The position numbers and the translations under genes were made by a program. Below are positions 8,592 through 17,258 of a stretch of 55,510 nucleotides of DNA, piece by piece (within the stretch, counting starts at the first letter, position 1; the number at the start of each line of letters is the position of its first letter). The stretch is from a bacterium. Lineage in GTDB: Bacteria > Bdellovibrionota > Bacteriovoracia > Bacteriovoracales > Bacteriovoracaceae. The notes under the pieces were generated by a model that made no database searches, was not told the DNA's origin, and worked only from the letters and a program-made list of their open reading frames with translations. The stretch lies in the NCBI GenBank assembly GCA_030425045.1, contig JAUHVL010000019.1, forward strand, positions 1 to 55,510, written 5' to 3'.

Positions 8592-9545
8592 ATGAAAACA
8601 TTATTAATTTTCTCGTTTATTTTATGCTCAGCAGTTCATGCGCTTAGTAATTCTAAGATTATTTATATGAAAGGTGATGTCAAAGTTGAACGAGAAGGTG
8701 AAGAGTATAGAGGACATAAAAACTTTCAACTTCAAAATAGCGATATCGTAAGAACAGGAATAGATTCCCTTGCCATTGTTCAACTTGAAAACCATTCAAA
8801 ACTTAAATTAGATGATAATAGCTCACTTGCTGTGGAGTTAAATAGAGATGAAAAAAGTGACTCGAAAGTAACTTATATTAATATGCTAAGAGGTTCATTT
8901 CTAATGGACTTTAAAAAGCAAGATAAAGAAGAAATTTTTATAAAGGTTAAAAAAGTTTCCATGGGGGTGAGGGGAACTCGCTTTCTTGTGGGAGCAGATG
9001 GAGAAGATGAGGACCATATTACGCTCGCAGTAGAAAGAGGTCAGGTTGATCTCTATCAATTTGATCGAGATGATTCTGAATCTGTCATTGAAGGACATGG
9101 TGTGATTGTTGAAAATGGTCAAAATCTTACCAAACCTTATAAATATAATTGGCTAAGAAATGTTAATTGGAATGTTACGGATTCAAACTCTGGAAGTAAG
9201 TTTCGTGGTAAAAAACTAAAGCAAAGACGTCTGTCTGAATTTAGAAAGAAAAGGAAAGAATTAAGACAAAGAAGAGTTAAGAGAATTAGTAGTTCTGTTA
9301 AAGAAAAGAGAAAAAGAATTAATCAATTTCGAAAAGATAAAAAGATAAGAACTCGAATTAAAAAAAGAGTAAAGAGAATTCAAAAGGGTGAAGGTCGAAT
9401 TCAAAAGAGAATGAAAAAAAGAGTTAATGATTTAGGCAATAGAAAGAAAATGCATAAAAAGAAAAAAATAAATAATATGATAAATAAACCTCCTAAGCCA
9501 CCTAAGAATAATATTGCACCACCTCCGCCACCACCAAAACCATAA
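8592..9545 (+). CDS. Exported FecR-domain protein with basic and polyproline tail
   Basis: The 317-residue protein has a signal peptide (MKTLLIFSFILCSAVHA). A FecR domain spans about residues 22-150, with KGDVKVEREGEEYRGHKNF, DIVRTGIDSLAIVQLENHSKLKL and VSMGVRGTRFLVG, a typical beta-helical FecR order. From about residue 195 the sequence is almost pure Lys/Arg/Gln/Asn helix with a repeated KRI/KKR pattern, ending in a proline-rich tail (PPKPPKNNIAPPPPPPKP). FecR domains usually scaffold periplasmic or surface complexes. The basic tail may bind anionic envelope polymer or peptidoglycan; that is inference. Confidence 0.8.
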   Translation: MKTLLIFSFILCSAVHALSNSKIIYMKGDVKVEREGEEYRGHKNFQLQNSDIVRTGIDSLAIVQLENHSKLKLDDNSSLAVELNRDEKSDSKVTYINMLRGSFLMDFKKQDKEEIFIKVKKVSMGVRGTRFLVGADGEDEDHITLAVERGQVDLYQFDRDDSESVIEGHGVIVENGQNLTKPYKYNWLRNVNWNVTDSNSGSKFRGKKLKQRRLSEFRKKRKELRQRRVKRISSSVKEKRKRINQFRKDKKIRTRIKKRVKRIQKGEGRIQKRMKKRVNDLGNRKKMHKKKKINNMINKPPKPPKNNIAPPPPPPKP

Positions 9546-9546
9546 G

Positions 9547-10527
9547 TTAGAAGCAGGCTTGAGCTCTCAATTTGGAGAGCTCTCTAGCACTCATAATACC
9601 ACCATGCATATTGGAGATGGTATCTCCCTTTTGATTAGTTAAATCAGTTCTACTTGTCTCATAGACATTTCCTAAAGAATACAGACCTAGATATTTATAA
9701 ACATAAGAAAACTTATCGTAGTACTTATCATCAGTGTGAACCAGTGCGGTGATATTTTTAAGAGGGGTTTTACTATTATTATCTATGATCCAATCGGCCA
9801 AGCTGAATGAAGAAGGATTGACGAGATCTGGGAGGTCATAACCACCAGCAATAAGACAAGCTCTTTTCACACCGTATCTTTTAGCGATAAAAAGACTTTG
9901 GCCACCACCTTGAGAATGACCACTTACTTCTAATTTATTCCAAGAGAGATCTTTTGTGGGTGAGATGACTTTTTTCTTTTTTAAAAGTTTAAATAATTTG
10001 TGGAGACGGTTGTTAATAGAATTATCTCGGTCGGTGTTTGTCAGGTTGGTTAGAGGCTTTCCAGTTTGTTTTCTTTCTCTAATCAGTCCTGCACAGTTAT
10101 CAATCGTTTTTCCCTCTTGAGAACATTGATCGAGATTGACGGAGTACTGGTTATCATAAGCAAGCTGAATCATTAATCGCCCCTTTTTCATTCCCTCTCT
10201 TAGAAAGGGGAGAGATCGAATTTGGTCTTTCACTGGTATATAAGGTTTTCCATAGGATCCTCCAAAGTGAATATGGAAGGGAGATGTTTTACTATAGTTA
10301 GTTGGAAAACCAATAATATGATGGCCAAAGCCAAGCCTTTTTCGAATAAAGCGGCCGCTTGTGGCAGAGTCGTCAATATTAATATCTGTACGTGAAGGTT
10401 TTAGTATACATAAAATACCTTCTTTTACCTTTTTCACTTTATCGCAATTAAGGTCTTTGATCTTATACTCAAAGCTTGAGGTAGAAAAAATTAATAATAG
10501 TGTTGATGTAAAAATTAAACCTTTCAT
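9547..10527 (-). CDS. Exported alpha/beta-hydrolase, BPSS1187-like
   Basis: The 326-residue protein has a short signal peptide (MKGLIFTSTLLLIFSTSS). The nucleophile elbow VSGHSQGGGQSLFIA lies near residue 205, and HIHFGGSYGKPY sits in the position of the oxyanion-hole strand. Later ALVHTDDKYYDKF can supply the acid residue and NMHGG the catalytic His. This looks like a secreted serine esterase of the alpha/beta fold. Several cysteines suggest disulphides. It stands 13 bases after another, frameshifted hydrolase gene on the same strand, perhaps once an operon. The substrate is unknown. Confidence 0.75.
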   Translation of the reverse strand: MKGLIFTSTLLLIFSTSSFEYKIKDLNCDKVKKVKEGILCILKPSRTDINIDDSATSGRFIRKRLGFGHHIIGFPTNYSKTSPFHIHFGGSYGKPYIPVKDQIRSLPFLREGMKKGRLMIQLAYDNQYSVNLDQCSQEGKTIDNCAGLIRERKQTGKPLTNLTNTDRDNSINNRLHKLFKLLKKKKVISPTKDLSWNKLEVSGHSQGGGQSLFIAKRYGVKRACLIAGGYDLPDLVNPSSFSLADWIIDNNSKTPLKNITALVHTDDKYYDKFSYVYKYLGLYSLGNVYETSRTDLTNQKGDTISNMHGGIMSARELSKLRAQACF

Positions 10528-10540
10528 GTTCTCTCCAAAA

Positions 10541-11555
10541 CTACTTTTTAAGTTTATGGTTAAATAGAAACTTGAGCATCTTTTGTTCTTGTTTTTTAGG
10601 CCATTTAATATGATTGATGACAGAGCGATAGCGATGACAGTCTCGAACGAGAGAGCATCTATTTGTCACATTGCTATTATCATCGATCATGACATAAGAG
10701 ATATTTTTATTTCCAAGTTCATTTTTTAGAGTATCCATCCATTCATTGAGAGGAGCTGCATCTGCCCAGCTTGGTTGAGTAAAAAGATTTTCATGGGCGG
10801 AGTTACAAGGGATAATGTCACAACTTCTCGACATAAAGAGAATTGGTAAGTTTGTTTTAAAATTTAACTTAGGCTCACATCTTCTATTGTTGATATACCT
10901 TCTTTTAAAGGGGTTACTGCCACTATAGGCAACAATAGCGGCAATTTTATGACCATAGGGCGAAGAGTATTGTTCTCTTATCATTCCATAAATTTGGGAA
11001 AAGAGAGCACCTTCAGACCAACCAATCATATAAATTCTTTTTTCGTCGGCATTGTATTTTTTCACCATTCGAGCGATCAGCTTATCCATATCAGACACGT
11101 CTCTATTTTGAGACGTTCTAGCAAAGTCCCAAAAGTATGAGTCATGATGACGGCCATCTTTCATTTCTCCAAAATTGATTTTTACATTTCTTGATTGAAG
11201 AGAAACCAAATGAAAACTTTCCTTCTCAGCGATTCTTCTAAGGTTTGTACTACCATAGAGGTTTTCAGCTTTTCCGCTGCCACCGTGTAAGAAAATAACA
11301 AGAGGTCTTTTCTTTTTAGTTCTCGGAGAGAATTGACAATAGTATCGGGTATTACCAAAGTCGGACCTAAAGGATTTTGCTTTTCCATCAGTAAAGCAAT
11401 TGGGAATACGGGAAGCCGAATTTAAGCTGTTATCACAATTATTTTTTACTACAGTGTTCTAATGGTTTTATGGCGCAAATGTGACTAACGTGATCTCCAG
11501 CAAATAATACAGTGCTGAAAACGAAATATAAAAGTGGTGAGATTAAGTTCTTCAT
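10541..11555 (-). pseudogene. Exported esterase (PHB-depolymerase-like), frameshifted
   Basis: A very strong ribosome site (GGGAGGATAG) precedes an ATG at 11555. It starts a clear signal peptide, MKNLISPLLYFVFSTVLFAG, but the frame stops at 11439 after 38 codons. The mature enzyme continues in another frame: NSLNSASRIPNCFTDG, then RPLVIFLHGGSGKAENLYG (oxyanion loop) and YMIGWSEGALFSQ (nucleophile elbow), down to 10541. The frames meet at a run of six A (11442-11447 on the minus strand). Removing one A restores a single reading frame of about 337 residues. It could be a true mutation, a sequencing error, or slippage. The later part alone lacks an obvious start. Confidence 0.75.
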
Positions 11556-11608
11556 CTATCCTCCCTTTTTGTTTATTTGACGAGGGAGGAGCTTTGTTTG
11601 TAGACAGG

Positions 11609-12175
11609 CTAAGCGACTTTTTTGATATTATAAGTATATGTTTTTTCAAAGCTTGGCCCTGATGGGCTATTTCTTTCGGATTGAATTTTGTTTTTTAAAG
11701 CTTCTTTTGCTCGTTTTAAGTAGGTGTTAACAGAACCTCGAGAGACTCCCATAATTTCTGCTGCTTCGGTAACACTTAAGTCTTGATACATAATAAGTTC
11801 AACCACTTCTTTTTCTCTTTTAGAAAGTGATTGTAAAATATGCTCCGCTGCTGCTTGATCACCTTTGGCCCGCAGCCTCTTTTCTTGGGTCGCCGTTTTT
11901 GAGGATTTGGCATCTTCTAGGGCGACAACGTTTAACTCTGCTCGTCTGTTATTTTTTCTGAAATAGTCGATAGCGGTATTTTTAATAATGGCATAAAGCC
12001 AAGTTTTAAAACTTGAATTTCCCTTAAACGAATTTAAATTATTAAATGCCTTGATATAAGCATCTTGAAGGACTTCTTCAGCTATTTCTCTTTGGTAGTT
12101 TGTTTGAGCTAAAGTCCATTGGAAACTTTGAATATGATTATCGGCTAATTGCTTTTCAAATTCTTCTCTTTTCAT
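11609..12175 (-). CDS. ECF-type RNA polymerase sigma factor
   Basis: The 188 residues contain sigma region 2 (EEVLQDAYIKAFNNLNSFKG, then FKTWLYAIIKNTAIDYFRK) and region 4 with a helix-turn-helix (LSVTEAAEIMGVSRGSVNTYLKRAKEAL). Region 3 is absent, as in extracytoplasmic-function sigma factors. The C-terminal 25 residues are an extra Ser/Pro/Thr-Tyr tail. Its ATG overlaps the stop of the upstream kinase gene (ATGA), so kinase and sigma factor are made together. Phosphorylation control, as in kinase-linked ECF groups, is likely; the tail or the linker (LEDAKSSKTATQEK) offers Ser/Thr sites. Confidence 0.92.
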   Translation of the reverse strand: MKREEFEKQLADNHIQSFQWTLAQTNYQREIAEEVLQDAYIKAFNNLNSFKGNSSFKTWLYAIIKNTAIDYFRKNNRRAELNVVALEDAKSSKTATQEKRLRAKGDQAAAEHILQSLSKREKEVVELIMYQDLSVTEAAEIMGVSRGSVNTYLKRAKEALKNKIQSERNSPSGPSFEKTYTYNIKKVA

Positions 12176-13581
12176 TTCTTTTCACTTGCTACTTTTCTGT
12201 CTTTGAGTTTTCTTAACATAAGCTTATTGGCCTTATTGGTATGCTCTAGGGCACTATCAAATTCACCATTTTTAATATATTTATTGATTTTTTTTATAGA
12301 GAGCATTTTTAAGACAGGATAATCTATACCGAGCTTTTTTGCCTCTTCAGAATTTTTGATGAAATCATAAAGAGCTTGTTCAAGTTCATTATGAGGCTTC
12401 GTTTTTAATATATTAAAACTTTCATCGAAATACTTTTTATTATACTTTTCTTTTTTAGAGGCAATTTCTCTTACAGGGTTTTCTGCTACTGGAGCTTCTA
12501 AATTTACATTTTCTTTTACATTTGTTTCATAGAGTGAAACAGACTCTGTTTTTGGTGGGGTGAGGTAATCATAAGTCTTAAAGGCACCCATGAGTATGGC
12601 AAAGCCAAAAGCCGCCATCACAAAAAAGTCCTGAGAGATACGGTTAACAAGTGAAGTATGCCACTTTTCTTCATGAACACTTGTCCAATGAGATTTCTTT
12701 TTAATAACAGGCTTAGGTTTGTCGACTAGTTTTCTTAACGTTTGTGTTGAAACATTTTTAGGAACGACTTTGATAATTGATCTCAAGCTCTCTTTTACTT
12801 CTTTCATCGAAGCGTACCGATCTCTTGGATCTTTTTCAGCGGTAAATTGAATAAACTCATTGAGCTCATCGGGAAGAGTCGATTTAATTGATTCTGGCAA
12901 GCTAACGTCATCATGAGAGATTTTTTTTAAAATTTGAGGGACAGAGTCTCCATCAAAATAATGTTTCCCAAGCACACAATAAAGGAGTGTGAGACCAAAG
13001 GCATAGATATCAGAAGAGATACTTTGTTTACCGTCAGTAAAAACTTCTGGAGATGTATATTGTAATGATCCTACAAAAAAGTTTTTTTGAGTTTCGACGT
13101 TATTGGGATCTTGTTCCCACTTTGAGATACCAAAGTCGATAACTTTAAGGACACCTCTATTAGTAACAAAAAGATTTGAAGGTTTAATGTCTCGATGAAG
13201 TATTCCCGCTTCGTGAATTTCTATAAATGCATCACAAAGTGATTTGAACATGATGAGAAGGTCTCTGAGGGGGATATTGTATGTCTTTATATAATGGCTG
13301 AGGTCTTGACCATCGAGATATTCCATCACGATATAAAAGCGACTCTCAATTTTAAAAATATCATAAACTTGAGTGATATTGGGATGATTGAGCTGAGCTA
13401 ATACTCTAGCCTCTGAAATAAATCTCTTAATTGCTTCGCTGCTATTGTCATTTCCCTTAATTACCTTGATGGCAACATGGCGATTAAGCTTGCGATCCCA
13501 AGCTTTAAATACTTCGGCCATGCCCCCTGAGCCGATAAGTTCTTCAATCTCAAAATGTTTAATTCTAGAGTTTGTTTCCAT
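12172..13581 (-). CDS. Membrane Ser/Thr protein kinase (PknB-like)
   Basis: The 469-residue protein has a full Hanks-type kinase domain over about residues 8-265. It shows the glycine loop GSGGMAEVFKA, K39 in VAIKVIK, HRDIKPSN at 129-136, DFG at 149-151 and a SPEVF activation segment. A juxtamembrane stretch leads to one transmembrane helix near residues 316-334 (FFVMAAFGFAILMGAF). A periplasmic helical domain of about 130 residues follows and has no PASTA repeats. It is translationally coupled to the ECF sigma factor, its probable target. The periplasmic part probably senses an envelope signal. Confidence 0.92.
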   Translation of the reverse strand: METNSRIKHFEIEELIGSGGMAEVFKAWDRKLNRHVAIKVIKGNDNSSEAIKRFISEARVLAQLNHPNITQVYDIFKIESRFYIVMEYLDGQDLSHYIKTYNIPLRDLLIMFKSLCDAFIEIHEAGILHRDIKPSNLFVTNRGVLKVIDFGISKWEQDPNNVETQKNFFVGSLQYTSPEVFTDGKQSISSDIYAFGLTLLYCVLGKHYFDGDSVPQILKKISHDDVSLPESIKSTLPDELNEFIQFTAEKDPRDRYASMKEVKESLRSIIKVVPKNVSTQTLRKLVDKPKPVIKKKSHWTSVHEEKWHTSLVNRISQDFFVMAAFGFAILMGAFKTYDYLTPPKTESVSLYETNVKENVNLEAPVAENPVREIASKKEKYNKKYFDESFNILKTKPHNELEQALYDFIKNSEEAKKLGIDYPVLKMLSIKKINKYIKNGEFDSALEHTNKANKLMLRKLKDRKVASEKK

Positions 13582-13695
13582 CGTAAACTTATCGGATATT
13601 TTAGAGAAAGAATTTAGCCGTTGTCTAAATCTAACTACTTGATATTACAGCTTCTTTTTTTGTGGAAATGATGAAAAATATGTTAATAATATGAG

Positions 13696-14544
13696 ATGCT
13701 CGAACAGATAAAAACAGAGATAGGTGAAATAGAGGGAGAAGAAGTCATATCCGCTTCTCCTTGCTCAGGCGGTTGCACGGCCAGTAGTTATAAAGTTGAA
13801 ACCCCATCGAAAACATATTTCGTAAAAACATTAGGCTCACGTAATGATGTTTTTAAAAAAGAAGCAAATGGCCTACGTGAGCTAAATAAATTTAATGAGC
13901 TGATAATTCCAGAAGTAGTTTTTTTTGATGATCAGTATTTATGTTTGGAGTGGGTGAATTCATCAAGGCCAACGAATAAGTGTTATCAGAATTTTGGAAA
14001 ACAGCTCGCTCGCCTCCATCGTCACCAAGGACACGAGGTTGGTTTCTATGAAGACAATTATATTGGAAAAACAAAACAGATAAATAAAAAGTCATCTTCT
14101 TGGTCAGCGTTTTTTATCGATAACCGCTTAAATTATCAATTTAACCTTCTTCAAAAAAAGAATCTTTCAACTTCCTTTATTGATCGCTCTTTTGATCAAG
14201 TCATTAGGCAAAGTGAGTCTTCTCTTATCGTGAATGAACCGACGAGTTCACCTCTTCACGGAGACCTGTGGGGGGGGAATCACCTTATGAATGAGAGAGA
14301 TGAAATGGTTTTAATCGACCCTGCTTTTTATTACGGGCATAGAGAAGCCGATCTCGCTTTGATGAAAATGTTTGGTTCTTTTCCCGATATAACATTTGAA
14401 TCATATCAAAATGAATGGCCTTTAATTGATAACTTTGAAAAGAGAATCGCCATTTATCAGCTCTATCATGCTTTTAATCATATCAATCTAGAAGGGCATG
14501 GTTATTTATCCCTTGCAGAGAATATTATTAGAGAAATTATTTAG
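13696..14544 (+). CDS. Fructosamine/ketosamine-3-kinase family protein
   Basis: The 282-residue protein fits the FN3K family, which phosphorylates sugar adducts on protein lysines and so triggers deglycation. GGCTASSYKVET is the nucleotide loop region and YFVKTL holds the ATP lysine. ANGLRELNKF matches the helix C glutamate. LHGDLWGGNHL near residue 197 is the diagnostic catalytic motif and LIDPAFYYGHREADLAL the metal/substrate motif. It starts about 115 bases from the divergently read kinase gene. Its 3' end overlaps the lipoprotein gene by 8 bases. Confidence 0.88.
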   Translation: MLEQIKTEIGEIEGEEVISASPCSGGCTASSYKVETPSKTYFVKTLGSRNDVFKKEANGLRELNKFNELIIPEVVFFDDQYLCLEWVNSSRPTNKCYQNFGKQLARLHRHQGHEVGFYEDNYIGKTKQINKKSSSWSAFFIDNRLNYQFNLLQKKNLSTSFIDRSFDQVIRQSESSLIVNEPTSSPLHGDLWGGNHLMNERDEMVLIDPAFYYGHREADLALMKMFGSFPDITFESYQNEWPLIDNFEKRIAIYQLYHAFNHINLEGHGYLSLAENIIREII

Positions 14545-15082
14545 AATTGGCCGTCGTTCTTGAAAGAGAGTTCACTAGGGTTGTCCGGTCCTGAGTAAAA
14601 AGTTCTCTGAAGTAATCATTTTGATGAAGAGTATAGTCTGGAGACTCGACAATATAAGAATGCATTAGAGAAGCTTTATATTGATTACTTCCCACCTGAA
14701 TCATATCATCGTTATGAGTTCTGCCTAGGCGACAATGTCCTAATTCATGAAATAGAAGAGACTCTCTAAAGCCTTCATCAACACTATCCCACCAAGACTT
14801 TTTTATAAGTATTTCTTTTGTTCCATCTGTATATTCATTGCAAACTCCTTGAACGTCTCCACTTCCAAGTTCTTTGAAATTGATTGGAATATCTCCCACC
14901 TGAAAATTGGAATCTCCAGTTTGCGTTTTTCCCTTAGATTCAAACTTTTGAACATAAGAGTTGAATGCAGGGTCAGTCGTATCAAACTCTCTGGTTCCCT
15001 CTTTTTGATTGTGATCTTTTAATTTCAAACCACAAGATGAAAAAAGCGTTATTGCCATAAAAGCAAAAATAATCATTTTCAT
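14537..15082 (-). CDS. Lipoprotein with HExxH metallopeptidase-like motif
   Basis: The 181-residue protein has a lipoprotein signal (MKMIIFAFMAITLFSSC, lipobox FSSC). LLFHELGHCRLGRTHND near residue 120 is a zinc-binding HExxH followed by a third His seven residues on. This resembles the metzincin HExxHxxGxxH but is one residue longer, so subclass assignment is open. Predicted location is a membrane face of the envelope. A small secreted or tethered zinc protease is likely, in keeping with a predatory-type exoenzyme set; function is unproven. Confidence 0.7.
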   Translation of the reverse strand: MKMIIFAFMAITLFSSCGLKLKDHNQKEGTREFDTTDPAFNSYVQKFESKGKTQTGDSNFQVGDIPINFKELGSGDVQGVCNEYTDGTKEILIKKSWWDSVDEGFRESLLFHELGHCRLGRTHNDDMIQVGSNQYKASLMHSYIVESPDYTLHQNDYFRELFTQDRTTLVNSLSRTTANSK

Positions 15083-15162
15083 ATGGGTTATTTATTCAAT
15101 ATAGAGGCCAAAATAATACTATTGATTTCAGTAACTTATAGCCTCTATTTGTCTATTGTTTT

Positions 15163-15245
15163 TACACCGTTTAAATCAATTGTTGAATCCCAGCATTTCT
15201 ATACACCGTTTAAATCAATAGATTAAATTTTGTTCACCGTTAAAG
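15163..15245. repeat. Short direct repeats in a divergent promoter region
   Basis: TACACCGTTTAAATCAAT occurs exactly at 15163-15180 and again at 15202-15219. A shortened relative, TTCACCGTTAAAG, is at 15233-15245. They lie between the divergent lipoprotein and phosphatase genes, 48 bases or more upstream of the latter's start. The spacing (39 then about 31 bases) could suit a regulator bound on repeated faces of the helix. No protein is assigned to them. Confidence 0.5.
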
Positions 15246-15293
15246 TTAGATGATTTTTTGTCATCTTAAACACGTTTGATTAATCTATACTTA

Positions 15294-15959
15294 ATGAATT
15301 CTTCAAACCAAAGAACTCTTATTGTAGGTGATGTGCATGGCTGTTATGACGAGATGGTTATGCTACTTAAAAAGATGGATTACGATCCATTGAAAGATAA
15401 GCTGATCTTTGTCGGCGATGTGATCAACCGAGGTCCAAAGAGTTTTGAGGTTTTAAAATTTATTTCAACGAATAATTGTCAGGCCATTAAAGGTAATCAT
15501 GAAGTTGCTCTTTTAAAGTATGCTCGAAGTGGTGTTGTGAGAGCGGGCTCTTCTTTCAATAGTATTTTAAGAAGTATGGGGACTGAAAAGAAAGATTGGC
15601 TCGATTGGATAGAGAGTTGGCCATTATTTCTTGAAACTGATGAGTTCATTGTTGTTCATGGAGGTCTTCAGCCTGGACTTCATCCTCGCTTAACCAAACC
15701 CGAAATTCTAACAAGGATAAGAACGTGGGATGGGACTGGACACGATCTGAATAATTTATCAAATAAACCATGGGACTATTATTATCGAGATAAAAAGCTT
15801 GTTGTCTTTGGCCATTGGTCTCAACGAGGCCTTGTCGTTAAAGAGAATATTATTGGTCTAGATAGTGGTTGTGTTTGGGGGGGAAGTCTTTCTGCAGTAG
15901 AGCTTCCCCGCCGAGTGATTCATCAAGTAGAATCAAAAAAAGCCTATCGAAGTATTTAG
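15294..15959 (+). CDS. Calcineurin-like metallophosphatase (ApaH/PrpE-like)
   Basis: This 221-residue phosphatase carries the full metallophosphoesterase motif set: GDVHG near residue 13, FVGDVINRGP near 45, KGNHE near 70, VVHGGL near 122, and FGHWSQRG near 175. The family hydrolyses diadenosine tetraphosphate or phosphoprotein. The ATG at 15294 is preferred over a TTG at 15276, because homology begins right after it. It lies divergent to the lipoprotein gene across a gap with repeats. Whether it prefers nucleotide or protein substrate cannot be decided here. Confidence 0.88.
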   Translation: MNSSNQRTLIVGDVHGCYDEMVMLLKKMDYDPLKDKLIFVGDVINRGPKSFEVLKFISTNNCQAIKGNHEVALLKYARSGVVRAGSSFNSILRSMGTEKKDWLDWIESWPLFLETDEFIVVHGGLQPGLHPRLTKPEILTRIRTWDGTGHDLNNLSNKPWDYYYRDKKLVVFGHWSQRGLVVKENIIGLDSGCVWGGSLSAVELPRRVIHQVESKKAYRSI

Positions 15960-16762
15960 AGTTTAAAATAAACAGTATTTCCTTCTACTCTCATGCCTTC
16001 GAATCCAGCATCTTTAATCGCTTCCATGACTTTTCCTCGCACACTAAACCAACCAGCTTTTGCTTTATCAATAGTAAGGCTAAATTCATTTGTCGACTGG
16101 TTGAAATTAAGAGAGCCTTCAAGAGATACTTTCAAGCGAAAAACTATCGTTGTATAAAGTTGAGCTTTGAAAGATTTATTATCAATTTTGATATAAAAAT
16201 TATCTAGTGATCCTATAGACATATTTTCATTAGTGACCGCTTTGGTAACAGTGTCTTCACTTTCTTTTGCAAGAATAATTTTTTTGATGCTCATCGCTCC
16301 GTCTTCAAGACAGGGAAGGATTAAATCTAAATTCATTTTTCTGTTAGATCTCTGGCATAGTAAACGAACATCATCGAGTTCTTGCATACCATCACCAATT
16401 TCAATTCCAAGATTGGCCACATTGAAATGAATTTTTTCACCAGTGACAAGGTCGAGCTGTAAACCAGAGAGATCTACCAGTCCTAAGTTTTTAAATAAAC
16501 TTTGATCTTCAAGGTCAAAGCTTCCAATGATATCTTGATAAGTAATATCAAAACCTGTTTCATTTAAACCAAGACCTATCACTCCATTAGCCATTCTTAA
16601 GCTCATCCCTTGTAAGTTTGCTTCAAATGTATCGCTGGAAATTTCACCTTGGTCATCTTCAAATTGAAAATTTGCATTTCTAATCGAAACACTTTTTAGT
16701 GCAAAATCATTTGCAAAAAGTGACGAAATACTAAGTAATATTGTCAAGAATATGGTTTTCAT
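15956..16762 (-). CDS. Hypothetical exported protein
   Basis: The 268-residue protein starts at 16762 after AAGAGG, with a signal peptide MKTIFLTILLSISSLFA. An in-frame ATG 39 bases upstream would bury this signal and is rejected. The mature part is rich in beta-type alternating sequence with repeated short strands (for example SLRMANGVIGLGLNETGFDITY), as in AsmA-like or lipid-binding beta sheets, but I see no named domain. The C-terminal FKL after VEGNTVYF might resemble an outer-membrane-type end. It overlaps the phosphatase stop by 4 bases. Confidence 0.65.
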   Translation of the reverse strand: MKTIFLTILLSISSLFANDFALKSVSIRNANFQFEDDQGEISSDTFEANLQGMSLRMANGVIGLGLNETGFDITYQDIIGSFDLEDQSLFKNLGLVDLSGLQLDLVTGEKIHFNVANLGIEIGDGMQELDDVRLLCQRSNRKMNLDLILPCLEDGAMSIKKIILAKESEDTVTKAVTNENMSIGSLDNFYIKIDNKSFKAQLYTTIVFRLKVSLEGSLNFNQSTNEFSLTIDKAKAGWFSVRGKVMEAIKDAGFEGMRVEGNTVYFKL

Positions 16763-16894
16763 AGATGCCTCTTTGTTCAGTGTTAATGCACCTATCGGCA
16801 CTTTTTGCCGCTTATTTATTTTTTTAATTCACAAACATAATTTATCGCCAAACTTTTGGAGTATAATAATTTAATTGCTGGAGGAAATTTTAAA

Positions 16895-17257
16895 ATGAGC
16901 GATCAAAAGACAATTCTTTGTGTGGACGATGAAGTTGAAATTATTGAGCTTTTAACTGAAGAGCTCGAAGATCGTAATTTAAAAGTCTTATCGGCTAACT
17001 CGGGTAATGATGCTTTCGAAATTTTTCAAAAAAATAAAATCGATTGTGTTATTTCAGACGTAAGAATGCCTAATGGCAATGGTGTTCAGTTGACAAAAAA
17101 TATTCGAGGAGAAAATGCCAATATTCCTATTTATCTCATTACCGGATATTTAGATCATTCAGAAAAAGAAGTGAATAGTCTCGGTGTTACGGCAGTTGTA
17201 TTTAAACCCTTCGATGTCGAAGAACTTGTTGAGATGGTTCTTCACTCTCTTAAATAA
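16895..17257 (+). CDS. Single-domain response regulator (CheY-like)
   Basis: The 120-residue protein is one receiver domain with no output domain. It has acidic DDE at residues 11-13, phosphoacceptor D55 in VISDVRMPNG, T83 in LITGY and K104 in VFKPF. The start is the ATG at 16895, after GGAGG at 16880-16884; an upstream TTG-started extension has no such site. A TATAAT hexamer is at 16862-16867, close before the start. The kinase partner is not in the window. A role in motility or phosphorelay is possible. Confidence 0.9.
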   Translation: MSDQKTILCVDDEVEIIELLTEELEDRNLKVLSANSGNDAFEIFQKNKIDCVISDVRMPNGNGVQLTKNIRGENANIPIYLITGYLDHSEKEVNSLGVTAVVFKPFDVEELVEMVLHSLK

Positions 17258-17258
17258 A

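Noticed and set aside
11182-11388. 68-codon frame overlapping the hydrolase
   Set aside because: It is another frame across the interrupted esterase; the esterase reading carries the HGG and GWSEG motifs.
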